DNA of 64,000 nt from Cephalotus follicularis (lineage: Eukaryota; Streptophyta; Magnoliopsida; Oxalidales; Cephalotaceae): positions 1 through 64,000 of the forward strand of contig BDDD01001477.1 in NCBI GenBank assembly GCA_001972305.1. Reading direction: 5' to 3'. Below, one piece after another: positions 37,228 through 49,337 of this stretch (the stretch's first letter is position 1; every line of letters starts with the position of its first letter). Below the pieces are notes generated by a model. That model was not told the DNA's origin. It saw only the letters and a list, made by a program, of their open reading frames with translations, and did no database searches. The translations under genes were made by a program, and so were the position numbers.

Positions 37228-38085
37228 TTAGAAGTCTTCAGGCTCATCATCATCATATTCATCATCCTCAACTTTCTCTGCCACCTCATCAGTAATATGA
37301 TCCTCCAGCGCATCAACACCCTCCGTTACTGCGAGGGTACCCAACACTCCGGCCACCGCACCCACAGCTAATCCTGTACCCATCCCCCCAAACTTGCTCT
37401 TCTTCTGCTCTGCCTGCCCGTAATCTGCCTGACCATACTGCGCTGCCTGCCCGTATCCCGGCTGGCCGTACTGCGGAGCCTGCCCGTATCCCGGCTGGCC
37501 GTACTGCGGCACCTGCCCGTAACTCGGCTGACCGTAGGTCGGAGGCTGCCCATAGGGAGCGGAGGCATAACCACTAGGTGGGGCCCCATAGGGATCGGCG
37601 TAGGGGTCACGGGAAGAGGCAGCTGGTGGTGGGACCCCGTAGGCGGGTTGGTAGCGGGCATCCTGCGCACGATAGCGAGGGTCGTTGACGGCAACCTTGA
37701 CGTCTATCTTTCCATGGGGCCTACCGGAGGGTCGTTTGACCTGGAGGGTTCGCCTGGTGCTTTCACCGTAGCCGACGTCATCGATGACATCGGTCAGCTT
37801 GAGTTTTGCCGAGCCGATCAGCGGCTTTGTGTCGCTCTCCTGGCCGTAGTGAACGACGTCGATGTAGAGGGTGGTGTCCTGGTCGATGCGTCCAGGTACG
37901 GGGATGACCAGGGTCTGGTCCCACGAGGGACTCGTGTCGCCGTACTCGTCGACTTTGGTTGAGATCTTGTTGTTTGGGTCCAACCAGACGACGGCGTAGG
38001 GAGTAAGCGGGCCGTGGCGCCAGTTCACGTTTTTGAGGTCTCTGGCGGAGGAGACGGTGACTTCGACTTCATAACGAGAAGCCAT
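37228..38085 (-). CDS. SRC2: SRC2-like C2-domain protein
   Basis: SRC2 proteins bind membranes through one C2 domain and are linked to cold, calcium and ROS signalling and to ER-to-vacuole trafficking. This intronless ORF gives 285 residues from ATG 38,085. An upstream in-frame ATG at 38,097 would add four residues, but [11 protein letters not shown] is the normal family start. Residues 1 to about 130 are the C2 domain ([44 protein letters not shown]). About 140-230 is a Tyr/Gly/Gln/Pro-rich linker with repeated YGQP-type units. A Gly/Ala-rich hydrophobic stretch ([18 protein letters not shown], about 240-257) may be a membrane anchor. The tail is acidic ([12 protein letters not shown]). The repeat units are in frame and undamaged. 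Confidence 0.9.
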   Translation of the reverse strand: MASRYEVEVTVSSARDLKNVNWRHGPLTPYAVVWLDPNNKISTKVDEYGDTSPSWDQTLVIPVPGRIDQDTTLYIDVVHYGQESDTKPLIGSAKLKLTDVIDDVGYGESTRRTLQVKRPSGRPHGKIDVKVAVNDPRYRAQDARYQPAYGVPPPAASSRDPYADPYGAPPSGYASAPYGQPPTYGQPSYGQVPQYGQPGYGQAPQYGQPGYGQAAQYGQADYGQAEQKKSKFGGMGTGLAVGAVAGVLGTLAVTEGVDALEDHITDEVAEKVEDDEYDDDEPEDF

Positions 38086-38170
38086 TGAAGGGGTCAAAAT
38101 GGGAATTTTTTGAGAAAATGGAAGTCTTTCGTTTTGGTTTTTCTTTCTGCCTGTCTGTACTTTCTCTTGC

Positions 38171-38187
38171 TTATTTATTTATTTATA
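38171..38187 (-). promoter_or_regulatory. TATA box candidate of the SRC2-like gene
   Basis: The minus strand reads CCTATAAATAAATAAATAA, about 90 bp upstream of the start codon and followed by a CT/GA-rich leader. This is a typical position for a plant TATA box. Confidence 0.6.
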
Positions 38188-38189
38188 GG

Positions 38190-39670
38190 TCCATGACTAA
38201 AAAAACGGTGCGCAGTGGCCAGAGTTATAAATACGAAAATGCTCAAGTTTTCTTCATAAATGGCAAGAATCACTGTGTTGACATTTTACACGCTGTCAAT
38301 TTATATGTGGAATAGGGGTAGGTAAAAGGGTATGGTCGATGTGGCAGGGGAATTAAATGATTAATGATAGCTTAAGAGTTAAGCAGACTGGCATTACTGT
38401 GATACTAAAATTTAAAATGAAAAATCTATAATCCGTCGAAATAGAAAGTATTTTAGTCAGCTAAATGAACATTGATGTCATAAATTTGTTAACCGCGAAA
38501 GAAGTAATCAGACAGCATTAGTGTACAAGTAAGAAATTATAGATAGCTTAATTACAAAGATAAAGTCTTTGGCAATGTTTTACAGCTGGTATGTAATGCT
38601 AAGTGTTGACTGACAAGTGGCAGGTTTTAAATGGGGGCACGAAAACCGCTGCAACCAATACCGTGTGGATACCGTGTGGATTTTGCCATTTGAGAGTTCT
38701 GATCTGCTAGGGGAGAGTGTTTTGGAGATTTTCTTTAAAAATATTGGAGGAATGATTTGTTTTTTCAGGTAAGTATGCTACCAGGAATATTCTTGGTTTG
38801 CCTTGGAAGGAAAAAAATATGCTAACAATCGCTATCAAGATGATATGACTTTTTATAAATAAAAATAATATATTTTGATAATTTAATTATGATACCTTAA
38901 TTCTAGTTGATAGTATTTTTAAAAAGAAAATGATTCCAATTAGTTCAAAAAAAAATGAATTAAAATTTTAAATGATTTGATAATTTATATTATGGGTGAA
39001 TCACGAACTAAGGGTACTTAAAAGAAAAAAGCAATCAACTTGTAGATATTATCATTTTCAACTCATACGATGGATAATAAAAAAAAATCTAGTATTATGG
39101 TAGTATAACATATCTTCCATACATTTTTAATAATAATAAAAAAAATTGATATATAAAAAAAATTGTAATTATCATTTAAGACTACCAGAAGTCATTCCGT
39201 TGATAACTCCCTTAACACGTTAAATACTCCCAAAACTGTCCTCTTGCTAACATCAACTGTGTACCAAAATGTCTACTCAGAATTTATCATCTTCTGCAAT
39301 TGATGGAGAATTTTAGACCCATAATTAGTAAAGAATAAATAAATAAAAGAATATATTAAGTCCATTTCCTTGTTGTTTATGACTATGATATCGACCATTA
39401 AAAGAAAAAACTCACGTGACATGATGGGAATCATTTCCGATGCAAACTCAAATTGACAACCATGAATTTGATGTGTTAATATCTGATCTAATAATTTCAT
39501 AAAAAGGATGAAGAAAATACAGTGGGTATTTAATTAGATTTTCAGTTCAATTTTTTAACACTAGAAACTAAAACCCAAACAACTGTGTAATCCTAGTTAG
39601 ATAAAAGCTAAAACTCAAAATCACAATAACATAAAACATAAAACTCTATGTACAATTTTTTTTTGAGTGC
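38190..39670. other. Intergenic region upstream of the SRC2-like gene
   Basis: AT-rich, with only short unsupported ORFs (for example 39,273-39,500 minus). No element is recognised before the transposon-like end at 39,675. Confidence 0.5.
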
Positions 39671-39866
39671 TTAAGACCCGTTTGGTAGTGTGGTTGGATT
39701 GCCCAACCACACTTTGGCACCCAACCACACTCCCAAATTTTGTTTGGTAACATTTATAAAAAGCGTTGCCGAGTAAAATTGCTTCTTCATTTATAACATG
39801 AAGACGTGATTTGCGTCTTTGGAAAAATAGATTGGTTGGGATAAACTGCGTTGCAAATCAAAAACC

Positions 39867-40286
39867 AGCCTCTCCATCTTGGATTCGTCACTCTTCTCCT
39901 CTCTCCATGTCGGATTTGTGGCTTTGGGGAAAAAGATTGATTTGCAGGTGCCATGGCTTGAGCATGAGAGCAGCCTCTCCATCTTGAATTCTTCACTCTT
40001 CTCCTCTCTCCATCTCAGATTTGTGGTTTTGGGGAAAAAGACTGATTTGCAGGTGCCATGGCTTGAGTGTGAGAGCAGCCTCTCCATCTTGGATTCGTCA
40101 CTCTTCTCCTCTCTCCATCTCGGATTTGTGACTTTGGGGAAAAAGACTGATTTGCAAGTGCCATGTCTTGAGCATGAGAGCAGTCTCTCCATCTTGGATT
40201 CTTCACTCTTCTCCTCTCTCCATCTCGGATTTGTGGCTTTGGAGAAAAAGATTGATTTGCAGGTGCCATGGCTTGAGCACGATTGT
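39867..40286. repeat. Four tandem 105-bp units, open on both strands
   Basis: Units begin at 39,867, 39,972, 40,077 and 40,182, exactly 105 bp apart, with AGCCTCTCCATCTTGGATTC at the start and GGTGCCATGGCTTGAGCATG near the end. They differ at only a few positions. Because 105 is divisible by three, reading frames stay open through all units on plus (to 40,364) and minus. Each would encode 35-residue repeats. There is no recognisable domain, promoter or splice context, so coding is doubtful. Confidence 0.9.
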
Positions 40287-40898
40287 TGTGGTATTTTGGT
40301 GGTGCTCTATTTTGTTTTCTGGTTCGTTGGTGTTGAGGAGAGACTACATTGCACTTTTGCTTGATTTTTGTTGTTTCTTTGTTTTGGGGCATTGAGAGTT
40401 GTCGATGATTGATTGGTTGGCCGTTTGTGGTGACGCCTGGTTTTCGGTTTGCAGGCGATGGCTATGGCAGGGGAGGATTGATGGTGGCTTTGTTTCGTTG
40501 ATGATGATTTATGGGTGGTTTTGGTTATGGTGATGGTAGTTTATGGCTCAGGCTGTTGGTGCATGGACAAGGGCCATCGTGGGGCAATTGTGAGGTTGAT
40601 GATGGTGCGATTTTGGTGAATTGACAATGGGTTTGGAGAACTAACTTTGATAAATAGTGTAACAATGAGTAATTTTGATTAACATGGCAACAATGGTTTG
40701 TGCATAGATTTTTTTAATATGAATCCGTTTATGAAATAAATGATAATTTGATAAGAATTTTGTAAATTTTAATATTTAACAAATAAAAGTAATGAATAAT
40801 CTAAATTTAAGAAAAAAAATTATGGATAGTATTAATTTTATTTATGTTTGTTACTAAAAATTAATCAAAATAAATATTTACAATTCCATGTTCATTTC

Positions 40899-41834
40899 TG
40901 TTGATACAGAAATCCTTCTCTTAACAGTATCCTACGTGGAGGACTCTTATTTGTAGAGAGAAACGCTTGTCACTGAATGCCTGTGAGGAAGAATCTGATC
41001 TCGGACACCTGCACAAGGAAACAACAATGGTGGAAGTCCAGGAGGTTGTTCTCCCGGGGACACTCCGACGCTCAAGTTAGTCAAGTGCAGATGAATATAA
41101 TGCTCTCTTGAATGTAAAAATTGCTGACCTTTGTTCAGTATGTTGTTGTATTTATAGTGGTGTTTTGTAACTGTGAGAGCGTGAAAATCGGAGTTGATGA
41201 GTGTTCCCTAAGAAAATTCCGAGGATCTCGGGATTTCCCTTATCTCCACCTTAATTATCTCTTCTTTCCTTTGTTATAGTCAATCAGGACTCTATCTCCC
41301 TGTTTGGATTAGTACAGATCCCGTGAAATCTGTTGAAGTTATTCCCCTTATCCCATCTTCCATATTTGTTGATAGTTATCCTTATCTACTATACTTAGAA
41401 GATAAAGACCCCTGGAACTTAGGTTTACTTTGTGTCCTCATTCCGTAAATGAGGAGGGCTCCTGACAATGATCTGCCGAGAAGAGGAGCCGTCACGAGGC
41501 CAATGTGATAGTCAACCCTTGACTCCCAAGTCTTCTTCTTCCAAAGATATGTACTTGAAATAGATGTCTTGTTATGTGGCCGAGGGTGTCCTCGGCTAGG
41601 TTGCCTTAAATGGTGTCCTCGGACCTGGATCCGAGGAGTATAATTTTTGCTCTGGAATCATTGAGTATGTCCTCAGCACTTATGCCGAAGAAAGGTCCTT
41701 CTTATATCACTGCTCTGTTAATCAACAGGCTTCCTCTGCCTTCACCTCATCAATTCTTATCTCTTTGGACATCTGGCCATGTCATTAAGAGGACACGTGT
41801 TGTTTCAAATTTGACTTAATTTTTCCCCATATCA
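40899..41834 (-). repeat. 3' LTR of the Tat element (936 bp)
   Basis: TGTTGATAC...CATATCA. The G-box is at 41,794-41,799 and a TATA (minus) at about 41,147-41,160. The leader hairpin block is at 41,036-41,061. U3 carries CCGAGG/CCTCGG motifs at 41,580-41,640. Confidence 0.96.
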
Positions 41835-41852
41835 TATGCCCCCCTGGTCCTT
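41835..41852 (-). other. Polypurine tract of the Tat element
   Basis: On the minus strand, GGACCAGGGGGGCATA lies directly against the 3' LTR. This is the expected position and composition for the plus-strand DNA primer. Confidence 0.8.
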
Positions 41853-43642
41853 GTTCTCTGACCCTGGTCAGAGGAGAAGGAGCAGAGTTGAGAGCCGTAA
41901 CCCAGGCCATCCACCTTTGCGGAGCTTGCTATTAGTCCTCTTCCTATGTACCAGCCGAGAACAAAGACTTGTATTGTTTTTTGAAGAATGTAGGAATGTT
42001 TGAAGGTGTCTTGGTAGAGGATCGAAACTGCCCCCTTGTCTTCTCATGTCCCATCAGTTGGTCCTCGTGCTATGAACCCACATTATTGCACTTAAATAAC
42101 GTATTAAGCACACTTGACACTTGGCATGAGCAGGGCGTTTCCCGCCTCTGCCGCTTCGTTTCCCGCGCTCAGTATGTCGGTTGGATTCTCAACCCTTAGA
42201 TCCTTACTAGATGGAGGGCCAGGATCAGATCCAGGGTCTATAAAAGAAACCCTAAATCACTAAGTCACTCTTTTACGCTTTGTTGCCTTCTTGCCAATAC
42301 CAGAGAATTTTTGAGATTTCTAATTTCCCTTGTGCCTTCAAAATGACCTTGGTCTTCCCAAGCAAATGGACATTTGACTCCAAATAACTTAAATGACTTA
42401 GCAGAATATAAATGAAAGAGGCTTCGCCTTCTCGGGCTTTGTCTTCAATTGACAATTCCCTTAGGAATTTTATACTTGCTGTGACTTCGAATTTCTCAAA
42501 CAAGTGAACCCTTAACTCCAAGAAGGCTTGGACCACTTTAGTCAAAATATAAATGACCCATAATAAATAAAAAACAAGTCCTTGTATTCTCAGACTTAAT
42601 CAACTCCAAATTCCTGAATACTTGAACTTTGATAATATATAAGTATTGATGATTCCCTTGGGAATTTTATTATTGTTGTGACCTCGGATTCCTCGCATAA
42701 ATAAGTAACGAACTCCCAAAAAGGCTTAATTAACTTGGCCAAAGCACAAATGAGAATGGGCCTTGCCCTCTCAAACTTTATCTTTAATTAGTTTCTTAGA
42801 ACTTTTAATTTTGCTCAATTTACTAACCTTTGGTGGGCGAGGTCACACAATCTTGATAGTCCCCGTAGGACCTTTCACTCTTGAGAGTGTTTCAGTTTGA
42901 TAGTGACTGAGTCTTCAAAATCTTGATACTCATAGTTTGAGTTCTTGGTCTACTCGGACAAGTTCTCATGGGTTTGCCGAGGAGAGTATCGTCTGACCTA
43001 GAATGTTCTAGGACAGGTCGGCTGAGTTTTCAGTCCACTTAGAGACACTTGTATTAAAGTGCTCAGTCCGACGAGCTTGATCGTTGCGAGTTCCCATGGA
43101 TTCGCCTTTCAAGTCACGACTTTAAGTCTGGTTGGACAAGTTCCCATGGGGTTGCCAACCAATTCTTGCTCCCTTAGGAGTCTTGGTGCTTCCTTGGAAG
43201 TCTTTGTTGATAAGTATAAGTGCTCCTCGGAAGGAGTCTTTTTCTTGCTCCTCGGAAGGAAGTTTGTAATGTATGCATCCGCGGATGCTTTTGAAAGCTC
43301 CTTGGAAGGAGGCTTTTGTGTGCTCCTCGGAAGGAGGCTTTTGGAATGAGCATCCTTGGATGCTCTTGAACGCCTGTTTGGCTGGTCTTCGTGAGACCTC
43401 GGCTTGAATTTGATTTTCTTTTTGAGAATTAGCCTACGTAAGGCTTAAAAAGCTTTGGATCTTGGTGCCCCCTTGAGGGCATGGTCTGAGATGCTTTAGC
43501 TTAAAACTGAGAGAGTTGATCGGCGGCTATTCAGAGGTCTGAGGACGTGAACATTGGACCTCCGGTCCCTTGCAAACTTGGAACTATGATGTTGAACGCA
43601 AATCTTGAAAAATTTCAAACTTTCATTGAAAATATCTTACAT
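41853..43642 (-). other. Non-coding 3' internal region of the Tat element
   Basis: About 1.8 kb between integrase and the polypurine tract without a conserved ORF. It contains diverged duplicate blocks around CCCTTGGGAATTTTA-like sequence (about 42,457 and 42,655). At 43,200-43,345 there are four units around GCTCCTCGGAAGGAGTCTTT. A similar repeat-rich region is kept in the truncated copy at 23,271-24,165. Confidence 0.7.
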
Positions 43643-44985
43643 TTATTGATAGTACTTTCTCAGATGCTCGGCATTCCAAGCTCTGGCAATCTCCCTACCC
43701 CCCAAAGTTTCAAGTTTGAATGTTCCTGGGCGTAGGACCCTCTTGATCTTGTATGGCCCTTCCCAGGCTGGGGCTAGCTTTCCTCTGGTACCAGTAGGAT
43801 CTGCAACTACTGAGTTGCGTAGGACTAAATCTCCTTGTCTTAGTGGTCTTGGGCTTACTTTCTTGTTATAGTAATGGCTCACCCTCTGCTGGTAGGCTGC
43901 AACTCTAATTGTAGCTTTATCTCTGAATTCTTCTACAAGGTCAAGGAGGTATCTCAACCCTTCTTCATTATTGTCCTCAGTAAAGTGTATCACTCTCGGT
44001 GACTGTACTCCGACCTCTACTGGTATCATGGCTTCTGTCCCAAAACATAGACTGTATGGGGATTCTCCTGTTGTAGTCCGAGGAGTGGTTCTGTATGCCC
44101 ATAGTACACTTGGTAGCTCCTCGGTCCACATTCCCTTGCTGTCTTCCAGGCGCTTTTTCAAGCCCGAGATGATTTCCCTGTTAATCACCTCGGCTTGACC
44201 ATTACTTTGAGGGTAGGATACTGAAGCAAGCCTATGTTCTATTCTCCATTCTCTGCAAAAGTCCCTGAAAGCTTGGCAATCGAATTGCTTACCATTATCT
44301 GTGATAATGGTCCTCAGAACTCCAAATCTGCAGATGATTGACTTCCACACAAAGCTTTCTGTGTTCTTCTCTGTAATTGTGGCCAAGGGCTCTGCCTCCA
44401 CCCACTTAGTGAAGTAGTCAACCGCTACAATGAGAAACTTCCTTTGGCTTGTTGCCATTGGAAGAGGTCCGACGAAGTCCATTCCCCACTGTGCGAAGGG
44501 CCATGGGGCCGTAATTGAGGTCAGAGGTTGAGAAGGTCTTCTGCTTATGTTGGCATTCCTCTGACATTTGTCGCATTTCTTCACCAAATTTATTGCATCT
44601 TGATGCATCGTCGGCCAGTAGTAGCCTTGCCTTAGCAACTTGTGAGACAAAGTTCTGCCCCCAGTGTGATTCCCACAAATTCCTTCATGAAATTCCCTCA
44701 GAGCGTAATCGGCCTCTGAAGGGTTTAAACATCTCAGCCAAGAAAATGAGAAAGACCTCTTGTAGAGGATTCCATCTCGGAATTGGAATCTGTTTGCTCT
44801 GTAAACTAGCTTCCTCGCCTCTGCTGGGTCCTCGGGCAGAATCCCATCTCTTAGCCAAATAACAAAGGGAGTCATCCAATTTGGGTCCTGTGGATCATCT
44901 ATGTCCATTACCTCTGCTTGAGAGATGGTTGGACGCTCAAGGTAATCAACTAGCACTGCTTGGTTCTTCTCCAACTCCTCTGCCG
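43643..44985 (-). pseudogene. Integrase domain of the Tat polyprotein
   Basis: Open from 45,145 to 43,643 in one frame. The N-terminal zinc-binding module is visible (H in FHEGICGNH, then KKCDKCQ). The DDE core is intact: D in GMDFVGPLP, D in ITDNGKQF and E in NGQAEVINREI. The C terminus ends in AWNAEHLRKYYQ, a common Tat integrase end. This domain itself looks undamaged, but it cannot be translated with the rest because of the upstream stop at 45,149-45,151. Confidence 0.92.
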
Positions 44986-45937
44986 TTGCTCGCTTTGAGA
45001 GTTGGTCTGCTCTGACATTCTCTGCTCTTGGCACTTTTACTATTCTCAAATCTTCGAAGGCTGACTTCATGCCTTGAAAATGGGCTAAGTACTTTGTCAT
45101 GAGCTCTTCTCTGGCCTCGTACTCCCCATTTGCCAAACCAACCACTAGCTAAGAATCACTCGAGGCTTCAATCATCTGCACCTCCAAGTGCTTTGCAATT
45201 GTAAGTCCAGCTATCAGAGCTTCCCACTCAGCTTCATTATTTGTGGCTTTGAATTTGAATCTCAAAGCATACTCCAATGTCCAACCATCTGGACTTGTCA
45301 AAACTAATCCTGCCCCACTGCCGGTGAGGCATGAGGATCCATCCACTGATAACTTCCACATTCCCTTCTCGCTCTCGGAAGGGTTCTCCTCCATACACTC
45401 CGTAGGTGTATTATCCCCAACAAAGTCGGCCAGTACCTGAGATTTGATTGCTGGTCTGGCTTCGAACTTCACATCATACTCGCCTAGTTCGACTGACCAC
45501 TTAATTAGCCTGCCCGAGGTGTCGGGCTTGGCAAGGACTTGTTTGAGTGGTTTGTCAGTCAGAACCTTGATTGTATGGGCTTGAAAATATGGCCTCAATT
45601 TTCTGGCCGAGATGATTAACGCATAAGCAAACTTCTCCACCTCTGGGTATCTTCCCTCTGCATCGTTCAAGGCCTTGCTCACATAATACACTGGCCTTTG
45701 AACCTTGTCCTCTTCTCGGACTAGCACTGCACTTACTGCGCCTGAGGTGGCCGTAAGGTACAAATACAGATCTTCTCCATCCTTAGGCTTCGAGATCAGG
45801 GGAGGAGAAGCCAAATACTCCTTCAACTTATCGAAGGCTGCTTGATAGTCGTCAGACCACGAGAATCCCTTGGGATCTCGGAGTATCTTGAAGAAGGGAA
45901 GGCACTTCTCAGCTGACTTGGACACAAATTTGCTCAA
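44983..45937 (-). pseudogene. RNase H and second archaeal-type RNase H of the Tat polyprotein
   Basis: The first RNase H-like module (LYLYLTATSGAVSAVLVREE through QVLADF) has Thr where the first catalytic Asp is expected, so it is probably inactive, as in other Tat elements. It is followed by a second module with SVDGSS, GAGLVL and NNEAEWEALIAGL, the archaeal-type RNase H of this lineage. The second module is split by a TAG stop at 45,149-45,151, after EASSDS. A frameshift near 45,947 separates this segment from the RT. Confidence 0.88.
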
Positions 45938-46848
45938 GGCTGTAATCTTCCCTTCAACCTCTGCACATCCCTGATGGTTTGAGGTGGCTTCATGCCCTGA
46001 ATCGCCGAGATCTTCTCTGGGTTAGCCTCTATTCCTCTGCTAAAGACCATGAATCCGAGAAACTTGCCCGAGGTGACCCCAAATGTGCACTTGGACGGAT
46101 TGAGCTTCATATTATACCTCCTCAATACTTCAAATGTCTCCTCCAAGTCTTTCACATGAGGGCTCCTGGTTGGAGTTTTGACGAGTATGTCGTCTATGTA
46201 CACCTCCATGTTTTTCCCAATCTGAGGTTCAAATATCTTGTTGACCAAGCGCTGGTAGGTGGCCCCTGCATTCTTCAAGTCAAAGGGCATAACCTTGTAA
46301 CAGTACATACCTCGGTCAGTGATGAACGCTCTCTTACTCTGATCAGGCTCATACATGGGGATTTGATTGTATCCTGAGTAAGCGTCTAAGAAGCTTAATA
46401 ATCTATAGCCCGAGGTCGCATCCACCAGTTGGTCTATCTTCGGGAGAGGGAAGTTGTCCTTTGGGCAGGGCTTATTGAGGTCTGTGAAGTCTATGCACAT
46501 CATTCATTTGCCATTAGCTTTTTTGACTAACACAGGATTTGCTAGCCAGTCCGAGTAGTGTACTTCTCGAATAAAGCCTGCCTGTAGCAGCTTACTCACC
46601 TCCTCGGCTATTGCTTGTTGCCTCTCAGGGGCAAAGCTCCTCTTCTTTTGCCTAACGGGAGGTCTGGCTGGATCCACACTCAGCTTGTGAACCATTACTT
46701 CTGAACTAATGCCAGGGACCTCCTCTGCCGACCATGCAAACACATCTTTATTGTCTCGAAGGAATGTTATTAACTCCTCCTTCTCCACTTCTCCAAGCTG
46801 TGAGCCAACTTGGAGTACCTTCTCTTCGTTGCCCTCTTCTACGGGCAC
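45934..46848 (-). pseudogene. Reverse transcriptase domain of the Tat polyprotein
   Basis: Contains PERQQAIAEEVSKLLQAGFI, CIDFTDLNKPCPKDNFPLP, SFLDAYSGYNQI and the catalytic YIDDILVK (about 46,185-46,210), then LNPSKCTFGV and FLGFMV. A TGA at 46,504-46,506 interrupts the frame just before CIDFTDLN, where the family has a Trp. A one-base loss near 45,947 shifts the frame after QRLKGR. Confidence 0.93.
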
Positions 46849-46869
46849 TTGGAGAACATCTTCAACAGG

Positions 46870-47540
46870 TTATGGACGTTCTGGCTCCACATCACCTCTG
46901 AGCTCCACATTTGCTATGGTAAGGACCTTGCCTTTCCCCTTGTCCGAGATGGCAGTTTTATAACATCTCCTCGCCACCTCCTGATCTCCTCTGACTTCCC
47001 CCACGCCAAACCTTGTGGGAAACTTCATCAGCAAGTGTCTCGTAGACACTATGCCCTCCAACAAGTTCAGTCCTGGTCGCCCCACTATAGCATTGTAAGG
47101 GCTTGGGGTGTCCACCACAAGGAAGTTATCTCTACCTGAGTTTGACGTGGGGTCGTGCCTGCAACCACGGACAGGTTGATAGATCCCAGAGGATGGATCG
47201 TTTCACATACAAAACCAACCAGTGGGGTTTTAACTGGCTTCAACTGGTCGGCCAGGATCCTTAACTGATCAAAGGCAAGCTTATACAGGATATCGGCCGA
47301 GCTGCCATTATCAATGAGGATCCTCTTCATGGTAAAGAGCTCTACCAGAAGAGTAACCACCACTGGATCATCGTGAGGAAGACGTACTCCCTCATAGTCC
47401 GCCTCCGAGAAGGATATTACCTCCTCATCTCCTCCAGTTCTGAGCCTTTTGCTGTGAGGAACTTGTTGCACAGCAAGGGACTGTCTCCCATAGGCCTTTC
47501 TTGCATTTGCATCGTCGCCCCCTGATGCGACCCCCCCAGA
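46870..47540 (-). pseudogene. Aspartic protease region of the Tat polyprotein
   Basis: LIDNGSSADILY (about 47,290-47,325) is the retroviral-type Asp protease active site in the form used by Tat elements. [19 protein letters not shown] follows in another frame, showing a one-base shift near 47,130. A TAA at 46,870-46,872 separates this region from the RT segment in the same frame. Confidence 0.85.
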
Positions 47541-49292
47541 GATGGTGTGGATAACACCTCTGGGTTGTTGCTGTTGTTGCTCCTCTTGCTGCCGAGGAGC
47601 TTCTTCTCTGTTCTGTTCTCTTCTTCCTTGAGGAGTATCTCTATCCACATACTTGCGCAAATGTCCCTTTCCAATCAGATCCTCAATCTGATTCTTCAGC
47701 TGTCTGCACTCCTCGGTATCGTGCCCATGGTCACGATTATAACGACAGTACTTCTCCACGCTTCTGTTCTCTACCGGGGCCCTCATTTTCTCTGGCCACT
47801 GAAAATGGACTTTATCTTGCTCCACTGCAAGTATTTTTGTGCGTGTGTCCAGGAGAGGGGCAAATGTATTGTAAGAGGGTATTGGCGCTCCCCCCCTGGA
47901 TGCGCCTTATCGCCTAGAAAGCTTATGTCTGAGGTCTCCCTTGGACAGGTCTGACCTCTCCTTCCTCTTCTCTCTTCTCTCGGGAGCATTTCGTGAAGGC
48001 TCCCTTCTCTCCTCCTGTTGGCCAGTCCAAGGTGCTTTTTGCTTCCTGGCCAACATCTCTTCCTCGGCATTCACATACCTCTCCGCCCTCTTCAACAGGT
48101 CTGCCATGTCCTTGGCTGGTTTCTTCAGCAGGGAGAAAATGAACTTTGAGTTGCTCCTCAGCCCATTATTCAAGGCTGCTAGAGCAAAGGACGGCTCCAG
48201 GTCCTTCACCGTGAGAGATTCTTTGTTGAACCTGGTGAGGTAATCCCTCAGTGTCTCATCTTTGCCTTGCACTACGTTAATGAGGTGAGTAGAGTTTCTC
48301 CTCTGCGTGGTGCTATTGAGGAACTTCGTCACAAACAGCTCCGTAAACTGATCGAAGCTCTTTACTGAATTCTTGGCCAAGGTGAAATACCATGATTGGG
48401 CAGCTCCCGTCAAAGTAACTGGGAATCCTCGGCAAAGCATTGCGTCCGAGGCCTGATGCATCCACATTGCCTGGATATAAGTACGCACATGTTGAATGGG
48501 GTCTGTGGACCCATCGTACTTATCAAGATTTGGGTTTCGGAACCCACTGGGGACTGGCTCTGCTGTGATCTCAGCTGTGAAGGAGTGTGCATTGATATTT
48601 TACACCTCGGATAGGTGCCCCCTTTGTTGTTCCACTCCTCGGAACCTCCTTTCAATGTCTGCCAGCCTCCTGTTCACTGTCTGTTCCACCTCTTCTATGT
48701 TTCTAACTCTGCTAGAAACATGTGACCCTCCAGCCACAGAGGCTGGGGGGTTGGCTCTGCTTCCTCGGGCCGTGCCAGCTCTGCGAGGAGCATTAGAGAG
48801 CACTTGTGCCTCCTCTGCTCCCCTATCCTCCTGCCGAGGATCCACATCCATGGGTTGGCGCTGAGAGTGTCCTCTTCTGGGATCGTTGGGATGATCCCTA
48901 GCGGTGGAGGACTCAGCTCTCTGAGATGCATTGATCTCAGCTCTCCTTCCCAGGGGATTATTATCCCCTGACCGCCTGAGGAGAGGTTCGTTTCTCCCCG
49001 ACGGGTTTCGCCTGGCACCTCGTGGGTGCCTTGTCTCCACCTCTGGCCTATGAGGGCCAGAAACTCCTCGGACCACTGGCTGAGCAGGCCCGGCTTGTTG
49101 TTGGTTGGCCAAAGTTGTGACCAGCAGATCTGTGATACGCTCCATCCCTTGGAGGAGCTGATTGAGTTGCTCCCCTGTAACGGGAGCTTGTTGTTGTGCC
49201 ACCACTTGGGCGACTTCTTCTGGAGGAGCTATGACCTCCTGGTGTTGTTGGCTGCCAGTGGCTCCAACTAGGGTATTCTTCTTCGGAGGCAT
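47541..49292 (-). pseudogene. Gag region of the Tat polyprotein
   Basis: Starts at MPPKKNTLVGATG (49,292). A Gln-rich then Arg/Pro-rich N-terminal part is followed by the retrotransposon gag domain (CRGFPVTLTGAAQSWYFTL, FVTKFLNST, ETLRDYLTRFNKES). A Cys/His cluster (KYCRYNRDHGHDTEECRQLK, about 47,680-47,750) resembles the atypical zinc knuckle of Tat gag. The frame is continuous but has TAA stops at 48,600-48,602 and 47,907-47,909. Confidence 0.88.
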
Positions 49293-49317
49293 GGTTATTG
49301 TTGACTTTTTGTAGCGC

Positions 49318-49335
49318 TTCCCACAGACGGCGCCA
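49318..49335 (-). other. Primer binding site of the Tat element
   Basis: Two bases inside the 5' LTR, the minus strand reads TGGCGCCGTCTGTGGGAA. The TGG start complements the CCA end of a tRNA, as in LTR-element primer sites. I do not assign the tRNA from sequence alone. Confidence 0.85.
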
Positions 49336-49337
49336 AC

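Noticed and set aside
43971-44862. Plus-strand ORFs inside the retrotransposon (also 46.0-49.3 kb)
   Set aside because: Shadows of the minus-strand gag-pol frames.
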